Of a DNA stretch of 36,883 bases, positions 30,297-36,883 are shown one piece after another; position 1 is the stretch's first letter; the number at the start of each line of letters is the position of its first letter. Made by a program: the position numbers and the translations under genes. The notes under the pieces were generated by a model that made no database searches, was not told the origin of the DNA, and was given only the letters and a program-made list of their open reading frames with translations. Location: NCBI GenBank assembly GCA_964356295.1, contig CAYHHE010000022.1:1-36883 (forward strand). The letters are read 5' to 3'. This DNA comes from CAVQGZ01 sp964356295. Lineage in GTDB: Bacteria > Actinomycetota > Actinomycetes > Jiangellales > Jiangellaceae.

Positions 30297-31675
30297 GAGG
30301 CCACCGCCCCGGGCATCGTCCAGCGGGCGTCTGCCTCCGGCGAGGCGTCGCCGGCGCCACGCTCACCGAGGCCGGCCCACGCCGTGGCGATGTCGGCCGG
30401 CGTCGGGGGTGCGGCGTCGACCACCACGACCCGCCAGCCGGACCTCCTCAGGGTCGGCGCGGCCGACGACGGCGGCAGGAGAGGTCCGGGCGCTGCTGCT
30501 GCCCCCCAGGCCGCGCCGTCGAGCAGGACCGCCAGCGCGGCGGAGGTGTCGTGACGCAGCCGCGCCATGGTGGCCGCCTCGTCCGGGGTCATCCGACCCA
30601 GCACGGCGACCAGCAGTCCGCTGGACGTGCCCGCGCCGTGCAGCAGCGACCGTACCCGCCCCAGCGACGCCGATGGTGAGACGTCCACGGTCGCCAGTGC
30701 CTCCAGCAGGACACCCTCGGCCGACCCAGGTCCCTCGCTGCGGTCCTGCCACGCCGTGCTGGTCGCCCCGCCCTCGTCGGTGACCAGTCGCACCGCGTAC
30801 CCGCGCGCGAGCAGGTGCGTCCCGATCGACGCCGCCGCCTCGACCGCCCACTCCAGCGAGGAGGTCTGCGGGGTCCGCCGGCCGTGCGGAGGGATGACAT
30901 GAGCGACGGCCCTGTTGTCCAGCAGCAGGGTGGCGCGGCTCTGCCAGGGCTGCTCCTCGCGTCGCACCATCAGCTGGGAGTGCCGGGCGGTGGCCCGCCA
31001 GTGCACCCGCCGGCGGTCGTCCCCACGCTGGTAGGGCCGGACCGTGACGTCCTCCTCCCCGGCGGCCGCGATCGACCTCGGCCGGGACTCCCCGCTCCCG
31101 CTCCACTCACCCGGTATGCGGATGGTCGGCAGCGCGACCACCGTCGGCGTCACCACCAGCGTCGTCGGCTCCGCCACCTCGCGCGTGGTGCTCACCAGGC
31201 CGAAGGGGTCCGCGACGATGACCCTGAGCGGCCCGACCTCGAGCAGGCCCCGGTTGCGCGGGCGCAGCCGGTAGGTGACCCGGCGGTGCCAGCGGGGACC
31301 GCCGCGGTCGATGACGAACCGTGGTCGGTTGACCCCGGCGCCGGGCACGGTGTCCTCGAGCCGGAGCATCCCGGACGGGACGAACGTCGTGGAATCCAGG
31401 TCGAGGTGCACGGTCGTCTCGCAGTCGACCGGCACCCGGCGGGGCTCGACGGTGCGCGTGGCCCGCAACCCCAGCCGGGTCCGGGCCACTGCGAGCACGC
31501 TGAGCGCGATCAGCCCCAGGAGCAGCAGCCCGATCCGCTGCCATCCGTCCCCGCCGCCGACCAGGCCTACCGCGAGGCAGACCAGGCCGGCGACGCCGAA
31601 CAGCTGCCCTCGCCGGGTCAGGCCACGGCGCCCCGGGCCCGGCGCCGTGCCGGTCGTGGGTGGTTCGCTACTCAT
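30293..31675 (-). CDS. DUF58 domain protein
   Basis: A 460-residue protein with two N-terminal hydrophobic helices (about 22-40 and 46-65: LFGVAGLVCLAVGLVGG and RIGLLLLGLIALSVLAVA). A central DUF58 block reads VRPYQRGDDRRRVHWRATARHSQLMVRREEQ, the family's invariant Y-x-x-GD-x-R-x-I/V-x-W-x-x-A-R segment. The region after it resembles a von Willebrand A-like fold (ATLLLDNRA). DUF58 proteins usually accompany MoxR ATPases and are thought to be their substrates or partners. Eleven bases separate it from moxR, and it overlaps the transglutaminase gene by four bases. No good Shine-Dalgarno precedes the ATG at 31675. Confidence 0.88.
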   Translation of the reverse strand: MSSEPPTTGTAPGPGRRGLTRRGQLFGVAGLVCLAVGLVGGGDGWQRIGLLLLGLIALSVLAVARTRLGLRATRTVEPRRVPVDCETTVHLDLDSTTFVPSGMLRLEDTVPGAGVNRPRFVIDRGGPRWHRRVTYRLRPRNRGLLEVGPLRVIVADPFGLVSTTREVAEPTTLVVTPTVVALPTIRIPGEWSGSGESRPRSIAAAGEEDVTVRPYQRGDDRRRVHWRATARHSQLMVRREEQPWQSRATLLLDNRAVAHVIPPHGRRTPQTSSLEWAVEAAASIGTHLLARGYAVRLVTDEGGATSTAWQDRSEGPGSAEGVLLEALATVDVSPSASLGRVRSLLHGAGTSSGLLVAVLGRMTPDEAATMARLRHDTSAALAVLLDGAAWGAAAAPGPLLPPSSAAPTLRRSGWRVVVVDAAPPTPADIATAWAGLGERGAGDASPEADARWTMPGAVAS

Positions 31676-31686
31676 CGGCTGGCGTC

Positions 31687-32706
31687 CTAGCCTCGTGCGG
31701 GCTCCGGCCCCGGTGCCGGCAGCAGCCGCACGAGCTCGGCGACCACCTCCGCGCAGGAGCGGCGCGCGATCTGTGCCTCGGCGGTCAGCAGCAGCCGGTG
31801 AGCCAGGACCGGTACCGCGAGAGCCTGGACGTCATCGGGCAGCACGAAGTCCCGGCCGTCGACTGCGGCTCGGGCTCGCGCCGCCCGGACGAGGTGGATG
31901 GTCGCCCGCGGTGAACCACCGAGCCTGAGGTCGGGCGAGGTGCGGGTGGATGCGACGAGGTCGACGACGTACCTCTTGACCGAGGGCGCCACGTAGACCG
32001 AGCGGACGGCCTCGATCCAGCCGGAGACCTCCTCGGCAGTGGCCACCGACTGCTGGGCGGCCAGCGACGACTCCCCGGCCTGTGTGTCGATCATGGCCAT
32101 CTCGTCGGCCCGGGCGGGGTAGCCGATCGCGGTCTGCACCATGAACCGGTCGCGCTGCGCCTCGGGCAACGGGTAGGTGCCCTCCATCTCGACCGGGTTC
32201 TGCGTGGCGATCACGAGGAACGGCGAGCCCAGCGGGTACGTCGAGCCGTCCACGCTCACCTGGCCCTCCTCCATCGCCTCGAGCATGGCCGACTGGGTCT
32301 TGGGCGAGGCCCGGTTGATCTCGTCGCCGAGCACCACGTTGGCGAAGATGCCGCCGGGTCGGAACTCGAAGTCCTGGGTCTGCTGGTTGAACACGCTGAC
32401 GCCGGTGACGTCGCTGGGCATGAGGTCGGGCGTGAACTGGATGCGTCGCACGGTTGCGTCGATTGACCGGGCGAGGGACTTGGCCAGCATGGTCTTGCCC
32501 ACGCCTGGCACGTCCTCGATGAGCAGGTGGCCACCGGCGAGCAGCACGGTCACGGCGAGCCGGATGACCTCCGGCTTGCCCTCGATCACCGACTCCACCG
32601 AACGACACACTGCCGCAGCGCCCAGCGCGACCTCGTCGACGCCGACCGCACTGCCCGTACCCGCCTCGGTCGTGCCCGTGCCGGGCTCGGTGGCGGTCAT
32701 GCCCAT
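31687..32706 (-). CDS. moxR: MoxR-family AAA+ ATPase
   Basis: A 339-residue chaperone-like ATPase. Walker A is VPGVGKT (66-72), Walker B is VVLGDEINRA (Asp128, Glu129), and IATQNPVEMEGTYPLPEAQRDRF carries sensor 1 and the arginine region typical of MoxR. It probably remodels or activates the DUF58 and transglutaminase partners encoded next to it. The open frame extends to 32814, but the ATG at 32706 has GAAGGG about nine bases upstream; another ATG two codons later is possible. The first about 25 residues are low-complexity (Thr/Gly/Glu) and likely disordered. It is divergent from mraZ. Confidence 0.9.
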   Translation of the reverse strand: MGMTATEPGTGTTEAGTGSAVGVDEVALGAAAVCRSVESVIEGKPEVIRLAVTVLLAGGHLLIEDVPGVGKTMLAKSLARSIDATVRRIQFTPDLMPSDVTGVSVFNQQTQDFEFRPGGIFANVVLGDEINRASPKTQSAMLEAMEEGQVSVDGSTYPLGSPFLVIATQNPVEMEGTYPLPEAQRDRFMVQTAIGYPARADEMAMIDTQAGESSLAAQQSVATAEEVSGWIEAVRSVYVAPSVKRYVVDLVASTRTSPDLRLGGSPRATIHLVRAARARAAVDGRDFVLPDDVQALAVPVLAHRLLLTAEAQIARRSCAEVVAELVRLLPAPGPEPARG

Positions 32707-32739
32707 CGAAGCAGCCCTTCGTGACGGTGGTCGGGCGGC

Positions 32740-32768
32740 CGCATGCGCCCAGGCGCGCAGTCTGTCAA
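32740..32768 (-). promoter_or_regulatory. Possible promoter for moxR unit
   Basis: On the minus strand TTGACA (32768-32763) is a consensus -35. At 17 bases the -10 would be CATGCG, a poor match, so the promoter may need help or use another sigma factor. It lies 34 to 62 bases before the moxR ATG and is divergent from the mraZ control region. Confidence 0.35.
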
Positions 32769-32840
32769 ACCTGGGGGCGATGCACGACCCGGCGACGAGG
32801 GCCGCGACCCACACCTGGCGCGGCGACTCGTGCCGAAACG

Positions 32841-32890
32841 TGGACGCCAGTGGGGGGCTGTGGGCTAGAGTGGGGCGCAGTGGGGAAGCA
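32841..32890 (+). promoter_or_regulatory. mraZ promoter with four MraZ boxes
   Basis: TGGGG (32851), TGGGC (32861), TGGGG (32871) and TGGGG (32881) are spaced exactly ten bases apart: four TGGGN-N5 direct repeats, the known MraZ binding pattern. A -10 box TAGAGT (32866-32871) lies between the second and third, with TGGACG (32841-32846) as a possible -35 at 19 bases. MraZ bound here would block its own promoter. The start codon follows about 50 bases later. Confidence 0.88.
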
Positions 32891-32933
32891 GGGTGGCGTG
32901 ACCACCCCTGTCGGGTCGAGGAGGTGGGCGGCG

Positions 32934-33365
32934 GTGTTCCTCGGCACGTACTCGCCCCGCCTCGACGACAAGGGCCGGATCGCCTTCCCCGCCAAGTACC
33001 GCGACGAGCTGGCTGGTGGCGTCGTGGTCACCAAGGGTCAGGAGCACTGCCTCTACGTCTTCCCCCGCGACCACTTCGCCACCCGGTTCGCCGGGCTCAG
33101 CAGTGCGCCGGTCGGTTCGAGAAAAGTGCGGGAGGCACTGCGCATGCTTGCCGCGGGTGCGCACGACGACGCCCCGGACAAGCAGGGCCGGGTGACCATC
33201 CCTGCACACCTGCGCGAGTACGCCGGTCTCGGGCGTGACGTGGTCGTCGTCGGCGCGATGTCCCGCTTGGAGATATGGGACACCGACGCCTGGGCGACCT
33301 ACCAGTCGGCCAAGGAGGCGGACTTCGCCGATCTCGACGAGGAGGTGCTAGCCGACTTGTTCTGA
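32934..33365 (+). CDS. mraZ: MraZ transcriptional regulator
   Basis: A 143-residue DNA-binding protein that heads the division and cell-wall cluster and represses it. It has two SpoVT-AbrB-like halves, each with the D-x-x-G-R signature: LDDKGRIAFPAKY (9-21) and PDKQGRVTIPAHL (about 81-93). The open frame begins at 32721, but the GTG at 32934 gives the canonical MFLGTYSPRLD opening and is preceded by GAGGAGGTG at the right distance. Upstream lie the four TGGGN boxes described separately. RsmH follows after 168 bases. Confidence 0.95.
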   Translation: MFLGTYSPRLDDKGRIAFPAKYRDELAGGVVVTKGQEHCLYVFPRDHFATRFAGLSSAPVGSRKVREALRMLAAGAHDDAPDKQGRVTIPAHLREYAGLGRDVVVVGAMSRLEIWDTDAWATYQSAKEADFADLDEEVLADLF

Positions 33366-33469
33366 CCCGGACCGCGCGAGCGGCGAGGTCTCCCGCCCGC
33401 CCGAGAACCGTCTGACGCACCTTCCCCGGCGGCAGAAGGACGGTCGGGCAGGGGGCCTGGCCGCTCGAC

Positions 33470-33518
33470 CCCCACCCGCCCGCCCCCCCCCCGCCCGACC
33501 CCCGCCCACCTGCCCCCC
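33470..33518 (+). repeat. C-rich tract before rsmH
   Basis: A nearly pure cytosine stretch fills the region just upstream of the rsmH ribosome-binding site, including ten consecutive C at 33483-33492 and a run of six C (33513-33518) that abuts AGGAG (33519-33523). Slippage here would alter leader length but not protein sequence. Confidence 0.85.
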
Positions 33519-33533
33519 AGGAGTTCTCCGCCG

Positions 33534-34511
33534 ATGCCGCAGCCCCGTCACACCCCGGTGATGAGCGACCGGGTGGTCGCGCTGCTGTCCCCGGCGCTGG
33601 CCGGCCCGGGTGCCGTCGTCGTCGACGGGACCGTCGGGATGGGCGGGCATGCCGCGGCCGTGCTGGAGGCCTGCCCTCAGGTGCGGCTGGTCGGCATCGA
33701 CCGTGACCCCGAGGCGTTGGCGCAGGCTCAGGAGCGGCTGCAGCCCTGGGCGGACAGGGTCACCCTGGTGCGCGCGGTGTACGACGGCGTGCCCGACGTG
33801 CTGGCCTCGCTCGGGTTGCCGGCGGTGCAGGGGGTGCTGCTCGACCTCGGCGTCTCCTCGCTGCAGCTGGACGAGGCCCGGCGAGGGTTCGCCTACGCCG
33901 TCGACGCTCCACTGGACATGCGGATGGACCCTGACTCGCCGCTGACGGCCGCCGATGTGCTCAACACCTACCCGGTGGACGACCTGCGGAGGATCCTCGC
34001 CCAGTACGGCGAGGAGCGCTACGCCCGGCGCATCGCCAACGCCATCGTCGAGGAACGCGCCCGCACCCCGTTCACCACCAGCGGACGTCTCGTGGCACTG
34101 CTGCGCGAGCAGATCCCCGCCGCCTCTCGGCGCAGCGGGGGACATCCGGCCAAACGCACCTTCCAGGCCCTGAGGATCGAGGTCAACGATGAGCTGTCGA
34201 CTCTGGCTGCCGCAGTGCCCGCCGCGCTGGACGCCCTGACCGTGTCCGGGCGCATCGTCGTGCTGGCCTACCACTCCCTGGAGGACCGCATCGTCAAGCG
34301 GGCCCTGGCCGCCGGAGCCGCCGATCGCACGCCGGCGGACCTGCCGGTCACCCTGCCCGGGCTCGCGCCGGTGCTCAGGCTGCTCACCCACGGGGCCGAG
34401 GTCCCCTCCCCAGCCGAGGTCCAGACCAATCCCCGGGCTGCCTCGGCCCGGCTGCGGGCCGCCGAGCGCATCGCCGAGGGCCCAGTGCCGCGCGTGGGGG
34501 CGGCGGCGTGA
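33534..34511 (+). CDS. rsmH: 16S rRNA (cytosine1402-N4)-methyltransferase
   Basis: A 325-residue SAM-dependent enzyme that methylates N4 of C1402 in 16S rRNA. HTPVMSDRVV near the start, the SAM loop VVDGTVGMGGHAAAVLE (about 26-42), GIDRDPEALAQA, LLDLGVSSLQLD and GRIVVLAYHSLEDRIVK are all RsmH signatures. AGGAG (33519-33523) precedes the ATG by ten bases. The stop TGA overlaps the GTG of ftsL (GTGA). The mraZ-rsmH-ftsL-ftsI order is the standard division/cell-wall layout. Confidence 0.96.
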   Translation: MPQPRHTPVMSDRVVALLSPALAGPGAVVVDGTVGMGGHAAAVLEACPQVRLVGIDRDPEALAQAQERLQPWADRVTLVRAVYDGVPDVLASLGLPAVQGVLLDLGVSSLQLDEARRGFAYAVDAPLDMRMDPDSPLTAADVLNTYPVDDLRRILAQYGEERYARRIANAIVEERARTPFTTSGRLVALLREQIPAASRRSGGHPAKRTFQALRIEVNDELSTLAAAVPAALDALTVSGRIVVLAYHSLEDRIVKRALAAGAADRTPADLPVTLPGLAPVLRLLTHGAEVPSPAEVQTNPRAASARLRAAERIAEGPVPRVGAAA

Positions 34512-34921
34512 GCGCGGCCACCGCCGGGGCGAACGCCCGACGGTCGGTCGCGGCGCACTGGCGTGCGGCGTCGCTGCGAGTCGTGCCCACGCCCGGGCGG
34601 CGGGCCCCACGTGCGGCGTTCGTCGCCGTGGTGCTGGCCACCCTTGCCGCGGGCCTCGTCGGGCTGCTGCTGCTGACCACCAGCATGCAGCAGCGGGCCT
34701 TCGCGCTGTTCGAGCTCGAGACCGAGATCGCGGCCCTGCGCGAGGATCGCCAGCTGCTCACCGCCGAGCTGGCTGGGCAGGAGTCTCCTGCCAGGCTGGC
34801 CGAGGCGGCGGGGCTGCTGGGGATGGTGCCGAACGACACCCCCGCGTTCCTGGACCTGCAGACCGGCCGGATCCGTGGCGAGCTCGTGCCGGCTGCCTAC
34901 CCTCCGGGGGGAGTGCGGTGA
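34508..34921 (+). CDS. ftsL: Cell division protein FtsL-like
   Basis: A 137-residue bitopic membrane protein. A basic cytosolic N-terminus of about 36 residues is followed by one transmembrane helix (AAFVAVVLATLAAGLVGLLLL) and an extracytoplasmic leucine-zipper-like segment (FALFELETEIAALREDRQLLTAEL), as expected for FtsL, which joins FtsB and FtsQ and activates FtsWI. Sequence conservation in FtsL is low, so the call rests on topology and position between rsmH and ftsI. Both ends overlap neighbours (GTGA at 34508 and at 34918), giving tight translational coupling. Confidence 0.85.
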   Translation: MSAATAGANARRSVAAHWRAASLRVVPTPGRRAPRAAFVAVVLATLAAGLVGLLLLTTSMQQRAFALFELETEIAALREDRQLLTAELAGQESPARLAEAAGLLGMVPNDTPAFLDLQTGRIRGELVPAAYPPGGVR

Positions 34922-36786
34922 CTCCGACACGTGCCGACGTGCGCCCCGGCCGTCCGCTGCGGGTCTCCCAGCAGCCGCGGTCATCAGGAAGCCGGCCGAC
35001 GCCGCGAGGCCCGGTTCGCCAGCCTCCGCGCCGACGTCCGGCACCGCCGCGTCCGCCGCGTCGCCGGCTGCCGGCGCTGCGGCTGGCCCCAGCGCCCCGC
35101 CGACTGACCGCGGCGTTCGTGGTGCTCGCGCTGGTGTTCGCCGTCTTCGCCGCGCGCCTTGTGCAGCTGCAGGGGCTGGACGCCTCCCGCTACGCCACGC
35201 TGGCGGCCAGCGAGCGGCAGCGCACCATCCCGCTCCCGTCCATCCGGGGGACGGTGCTGGACACCAACGGCGTACCGCTGGCCACCACGGTGGACGCCGT
35301 CGATCTCATCGTGGACCAGACGCAGCTGAGCAACCCGGCGGCTACCGCCCTGCGGCTGGCCGGTCCCCTGGCCCGTGACCCCGGTGAGCTCCAGGCCGCG
35401 ATGACCGGTGACGACCCCTACGTGCCGCTGCAGCGCACCGTGGACGGCCCGGTCTGGTCGACGATCCGACAGATGGCGATCAAGGGGATCTACGCCGAGC
35501 CGTCCGCGGACCGGGCCTACCCCGCAGGAACGGTCGCGGGCAGCCTGCTCGGGTTCGTCGGGGACGACGGGCAGGGCCTGGCCGGGCTCGAAGCCGCCTA
35601 CGAGGACCTGCTCGCCGGGACCCAGGGGTCGTTGAGCTACGAGCGTGACAGCGCTGGTCGGGTCATCCCGCTGGCCGAGCAGGCCCGCGTCGAACCCGTG
35701 GCTGGACGCGGCCTTCGGCTGAGCGTCGACCGCGACATCCAGTGGTTCACCGAGCAGGCACTGGCGGCCAAGGTCGCCGAGGCCGAGGCCGAGTCCGGGT
35801 CGGCGATCGTCACGGACCCCAGGACCGGCGCAATCCTGGCCATGGCCACGGTGCCGGTGCTCGACCCGTCGGACCCGCAGGCCACCGCCGAGCCGGACCG
35901 AGGCAACCGGGTCGTCGAGGAGTCCTACGAGCCCGGCTCGGTGCAGAAGGTGCTGACCATGGCTGCCCTGCTCGACAGCGGCGCCGCAGATCCCGACGAC
36001 GTGTTCACCGTCGGCGACGAGATCCAGCGCGGCGACCGGGTCATCGGGGACCACACCGGGCACGAGGACTGGCAGATCACCCTGTCGGGGATCCTGGCCA
36101 AGTCCAGCAACGTCGGAACGCTGCAGGCCGCGGAACGGCTGGACAAGGCCACGATGCGCGACTACCTGGTCAAGTTCGGCTACGGTCAGCCCCCCGGCCT
36201 GGGCCTGCCCGGGGAGACCTCCGGCCTGCTGCCCGAGGAGTGGTCGGACCTGCAGCGCGACACGATCTCCTTCGGCCAGGGCCTGTCGACCACGATCGTC
36301 CACCTGGCCGGCGCCTACGGCGCGATCGCCAACGGCGGGACGCGCATGCCGCCCTACCTCGTCGAGGCGGTCGTCGACCCGGACGGCACCGAGCGGCCGG
36401 TGCCACGGGACGAGCCCACCGAGGTGGTAAGTCCGCAGACCGCGGCCGAGGTGACGACGATGATGGAGGGCGTGATGGGCCCCGAGGGGACGGCGAGCAA
36501 CATCTCCGTCGACGGCTACCGCCTGGCCGGCAAGACCGGCACCGCGGAGCGTGTCGACCCCGAGTGCTCCTGCTACCGCGGGTACACCGCCACCTTCGCC
36601 GGGTTCGCCCCCGCCGACGACCCCGCGCTGGTCGCTGTGGTCTCGATCCAGGACCCTCAGCGTGGACGCTACGGCGGCCAGCTCGGCGGACCGGTGTTCG
36701 CCGACATCATGTCCTTCGCGTTGCCCCGCCTCGGGGTCGCCCCCTCCGGTGCGGCCGCGCCGGAGGTGACGGTGTTCGCAGGCTGA
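34918..36786 (+). CDS. ftsI: Septal penicillin-binding protein (class B)
   Basis: A 622-residue class B transpeptidase that cross-links septal peptidoglycan. A long Arg/Pro-rich cytosolic tail (1-62) precedes one transmembrane helix (about 63-82). The dimerisation domain follows (SIRGTVLDTNGVPLATT). The transpeptidase has Ser341 in YEPGSVQK (SxxK), Ser396-Ser397-Asn398 (SxN) and Lys539 in AGKTGTAE (KTG). CSC at about 549-551 adds two closely placed extracytoplasmic cysteines. The GTG at 34918 overlaps the ftsL stop. It lacks C-terminal PASTA domains, in keeping with actinobacterial FtsI/PBP3. Confidence 0.95.
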   Translation: MTPTRADVRPGRPLRVSQQPRSSGSRPTPRGPVRQPPRRRPAPPRPPRRRLPALRLAPAPRRLTAAFVVLALVFAVFAARLVQLQGLDASRYATLAASERQRTIPLPSIRGTVLDTNGVPLATTVDAVDLIVDQTQLSNPAATALRLAGPLARDPGELQAAMTGDDPYVPLQRTVDGPVWSTIRQMAIKGIYAEPSADRAYPAGTVAGSLLGFVGDDGQGLAGLEAAYEDLLAGTQGSLSYERDSAGRVIPLAEQARVEPVAGRGLRLSVDRDIQWFTEQALAAKVAEAEAESGSAIVTDPRTGAILAMATVPVLDPSDPQATAEPDRGNRVVEESYEPGSVQKVLTMAALLDSGAADPDDVFTVGDEIQRGDRVIGDHTGHEDWQITLSGILAKSSNVGTLQAAERLDKATMRDYLVKFGYGQPPGLGLPGETSGLLPEEWSDLQRDTISFGQGLSTTIVHLAGAYGAIANGGTRMPPYLVEAVVDPDGTERPVPRDEPTEVVSPQTAAEVTTMMEGVMGPEGTASNISVDGYRLAGKTGTAERVDPECSCYRGYTATFAGFAPADDPALVAVVSIQDPQRGRYGGQLGGPVFADIMSFALPRLGVAPSGAAAPEVTVFAG

Positions 36787-36801
36787 GCGTGGCCTCCGGA
36801 C

Positions 36802-36807
36802 TAACCT
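36802..36807 (+). promoter_or_regulatory. Possible -10 box before murE
   Basis: TAACCT lies eight bases before the ATG at 36816, similar to other near-leaderless starts in the window. The gene could also be read from the upstream cluster promoter. Support is weak. Confidence 0.3.
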
Positions 36808-36815
36808 GCCCAGCG

Positions 36816-36883
36816 ATGCCTGCTTCGTCCGCCCCGGCCCCCACCCGCCCCGAGCAGGTGGCCGCCCGCCGGCTGGACGGGCT
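36816..36883 (+). CDS. murE: Start of a gene cut by the window edge, probably murE
   Basis: Twenty-two codons are visible, beginning MPASSAPAPTRPEQV, before the window ends. The N-terminus alone carries no diagnostic motif. The identity is inferred from position: murE, the UDP-MurNAc-tripeptide ligase, follows ftsI in almost all actinobacterial division clusters, and Pro/Ala-rich starts are common there. The gap from ftsI is 29 bases. Confidence 0.5.
   Translation, partial: MPASSAPAPTRPEQVAARRLDG

Noticed and set aside
1..36883. tRNA, rRNA, transposase or prophage genes
   Set aside because: I looked for CCA-type tRNA ends, transposase motifs and phage genes and saw none; short RNAs could be missed by eye.

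Overview
The window is very GC-rich and gene-dense. It has many GTG starts, frequent 4-base stop/start overlaps and several actinobacterial marker families (class II DAHP synthase, DUF3040, SAV_6107-type HEPN protein, Ada-AlkA fusion, CrtYc/CrtYd split lycopene cyclase, LexA box of the GAAC-N4-GTTC type). It is chromosomal DNA of an actinomycete, probably a pigmented one. I cannot fix the genus from sequence alone.

Layout. Positions 1-322 hold no gene, only a 31-bp repeat cluster with TGATCA cores. Then come a PPi-type phosphofructokinase (minus) and class II DAHP synthase (plus). Next is a tightly coupled alkylation-repair run: Ada-AraC-AlkA fusion, Ogt with a repeat-expanded N-terminus, and a DMT transporter. 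A second DMT transporter and a four-PASTA Ser/Thr kinase follow on the minus strand. 9.1-20.9 kb carries a dispersed carotenoid set: crtYc-crtYd (plus), crtB (minus), crtE-crtI (minus), and a minus-strand cruF / family-2 glycosyltransferase / second CrtI-type desaturase unit. Lying between these are an orphan barstar, a DUF559 protein, metF, a SIMPL protein and a CDP-alcohol phosphotransferase. 21.4-27.5 kb is a LexA-box-preceded operon: DUF6504-like, SAV_6107 HEPN-like, DnaE2-type polymerase, DinB. 27.6-32.7 kb holds DUF3040 and a moxR-DUF58-transglutaminase unit. From 32.9 kb the division/cell-wall cluster begins: mraZ, rsmH, ftsL, ftsI and the first codons of probable murE.

The backbone order (DAHP synthase, kinase, prenyl synthase, metF, DUF3040, mraZ, rsmH, ftsL, ftsI) resembles from memory the Mycobacterium tuberculosis segment Rv2178c-Rv2163c. 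Carotenoid and DNA-damage genes appear to be lodged in it.

How the genes work together. CrtE, CrtB and CrtI should make lycopene; CrtYc/Yd cyclise ends; CruF, the second desaturase and the glycosyltransferase would hydrate, desaturate and glycosylate a non-cyclised end. I therefore infer a monocyclic tertiary-hydroxy carotenoid glycoside of the phleixanthophyll/myxol type. The SOS operon should provide inducible translesion synthesis. Several genes have a TANNNT box 6-7 bases before a GTG, consistent with leaderless mRNAs. MraZ has a textbook four-copy TGGGN-N5 operator. All functions are read from motifs and remembered families; no searches were run.
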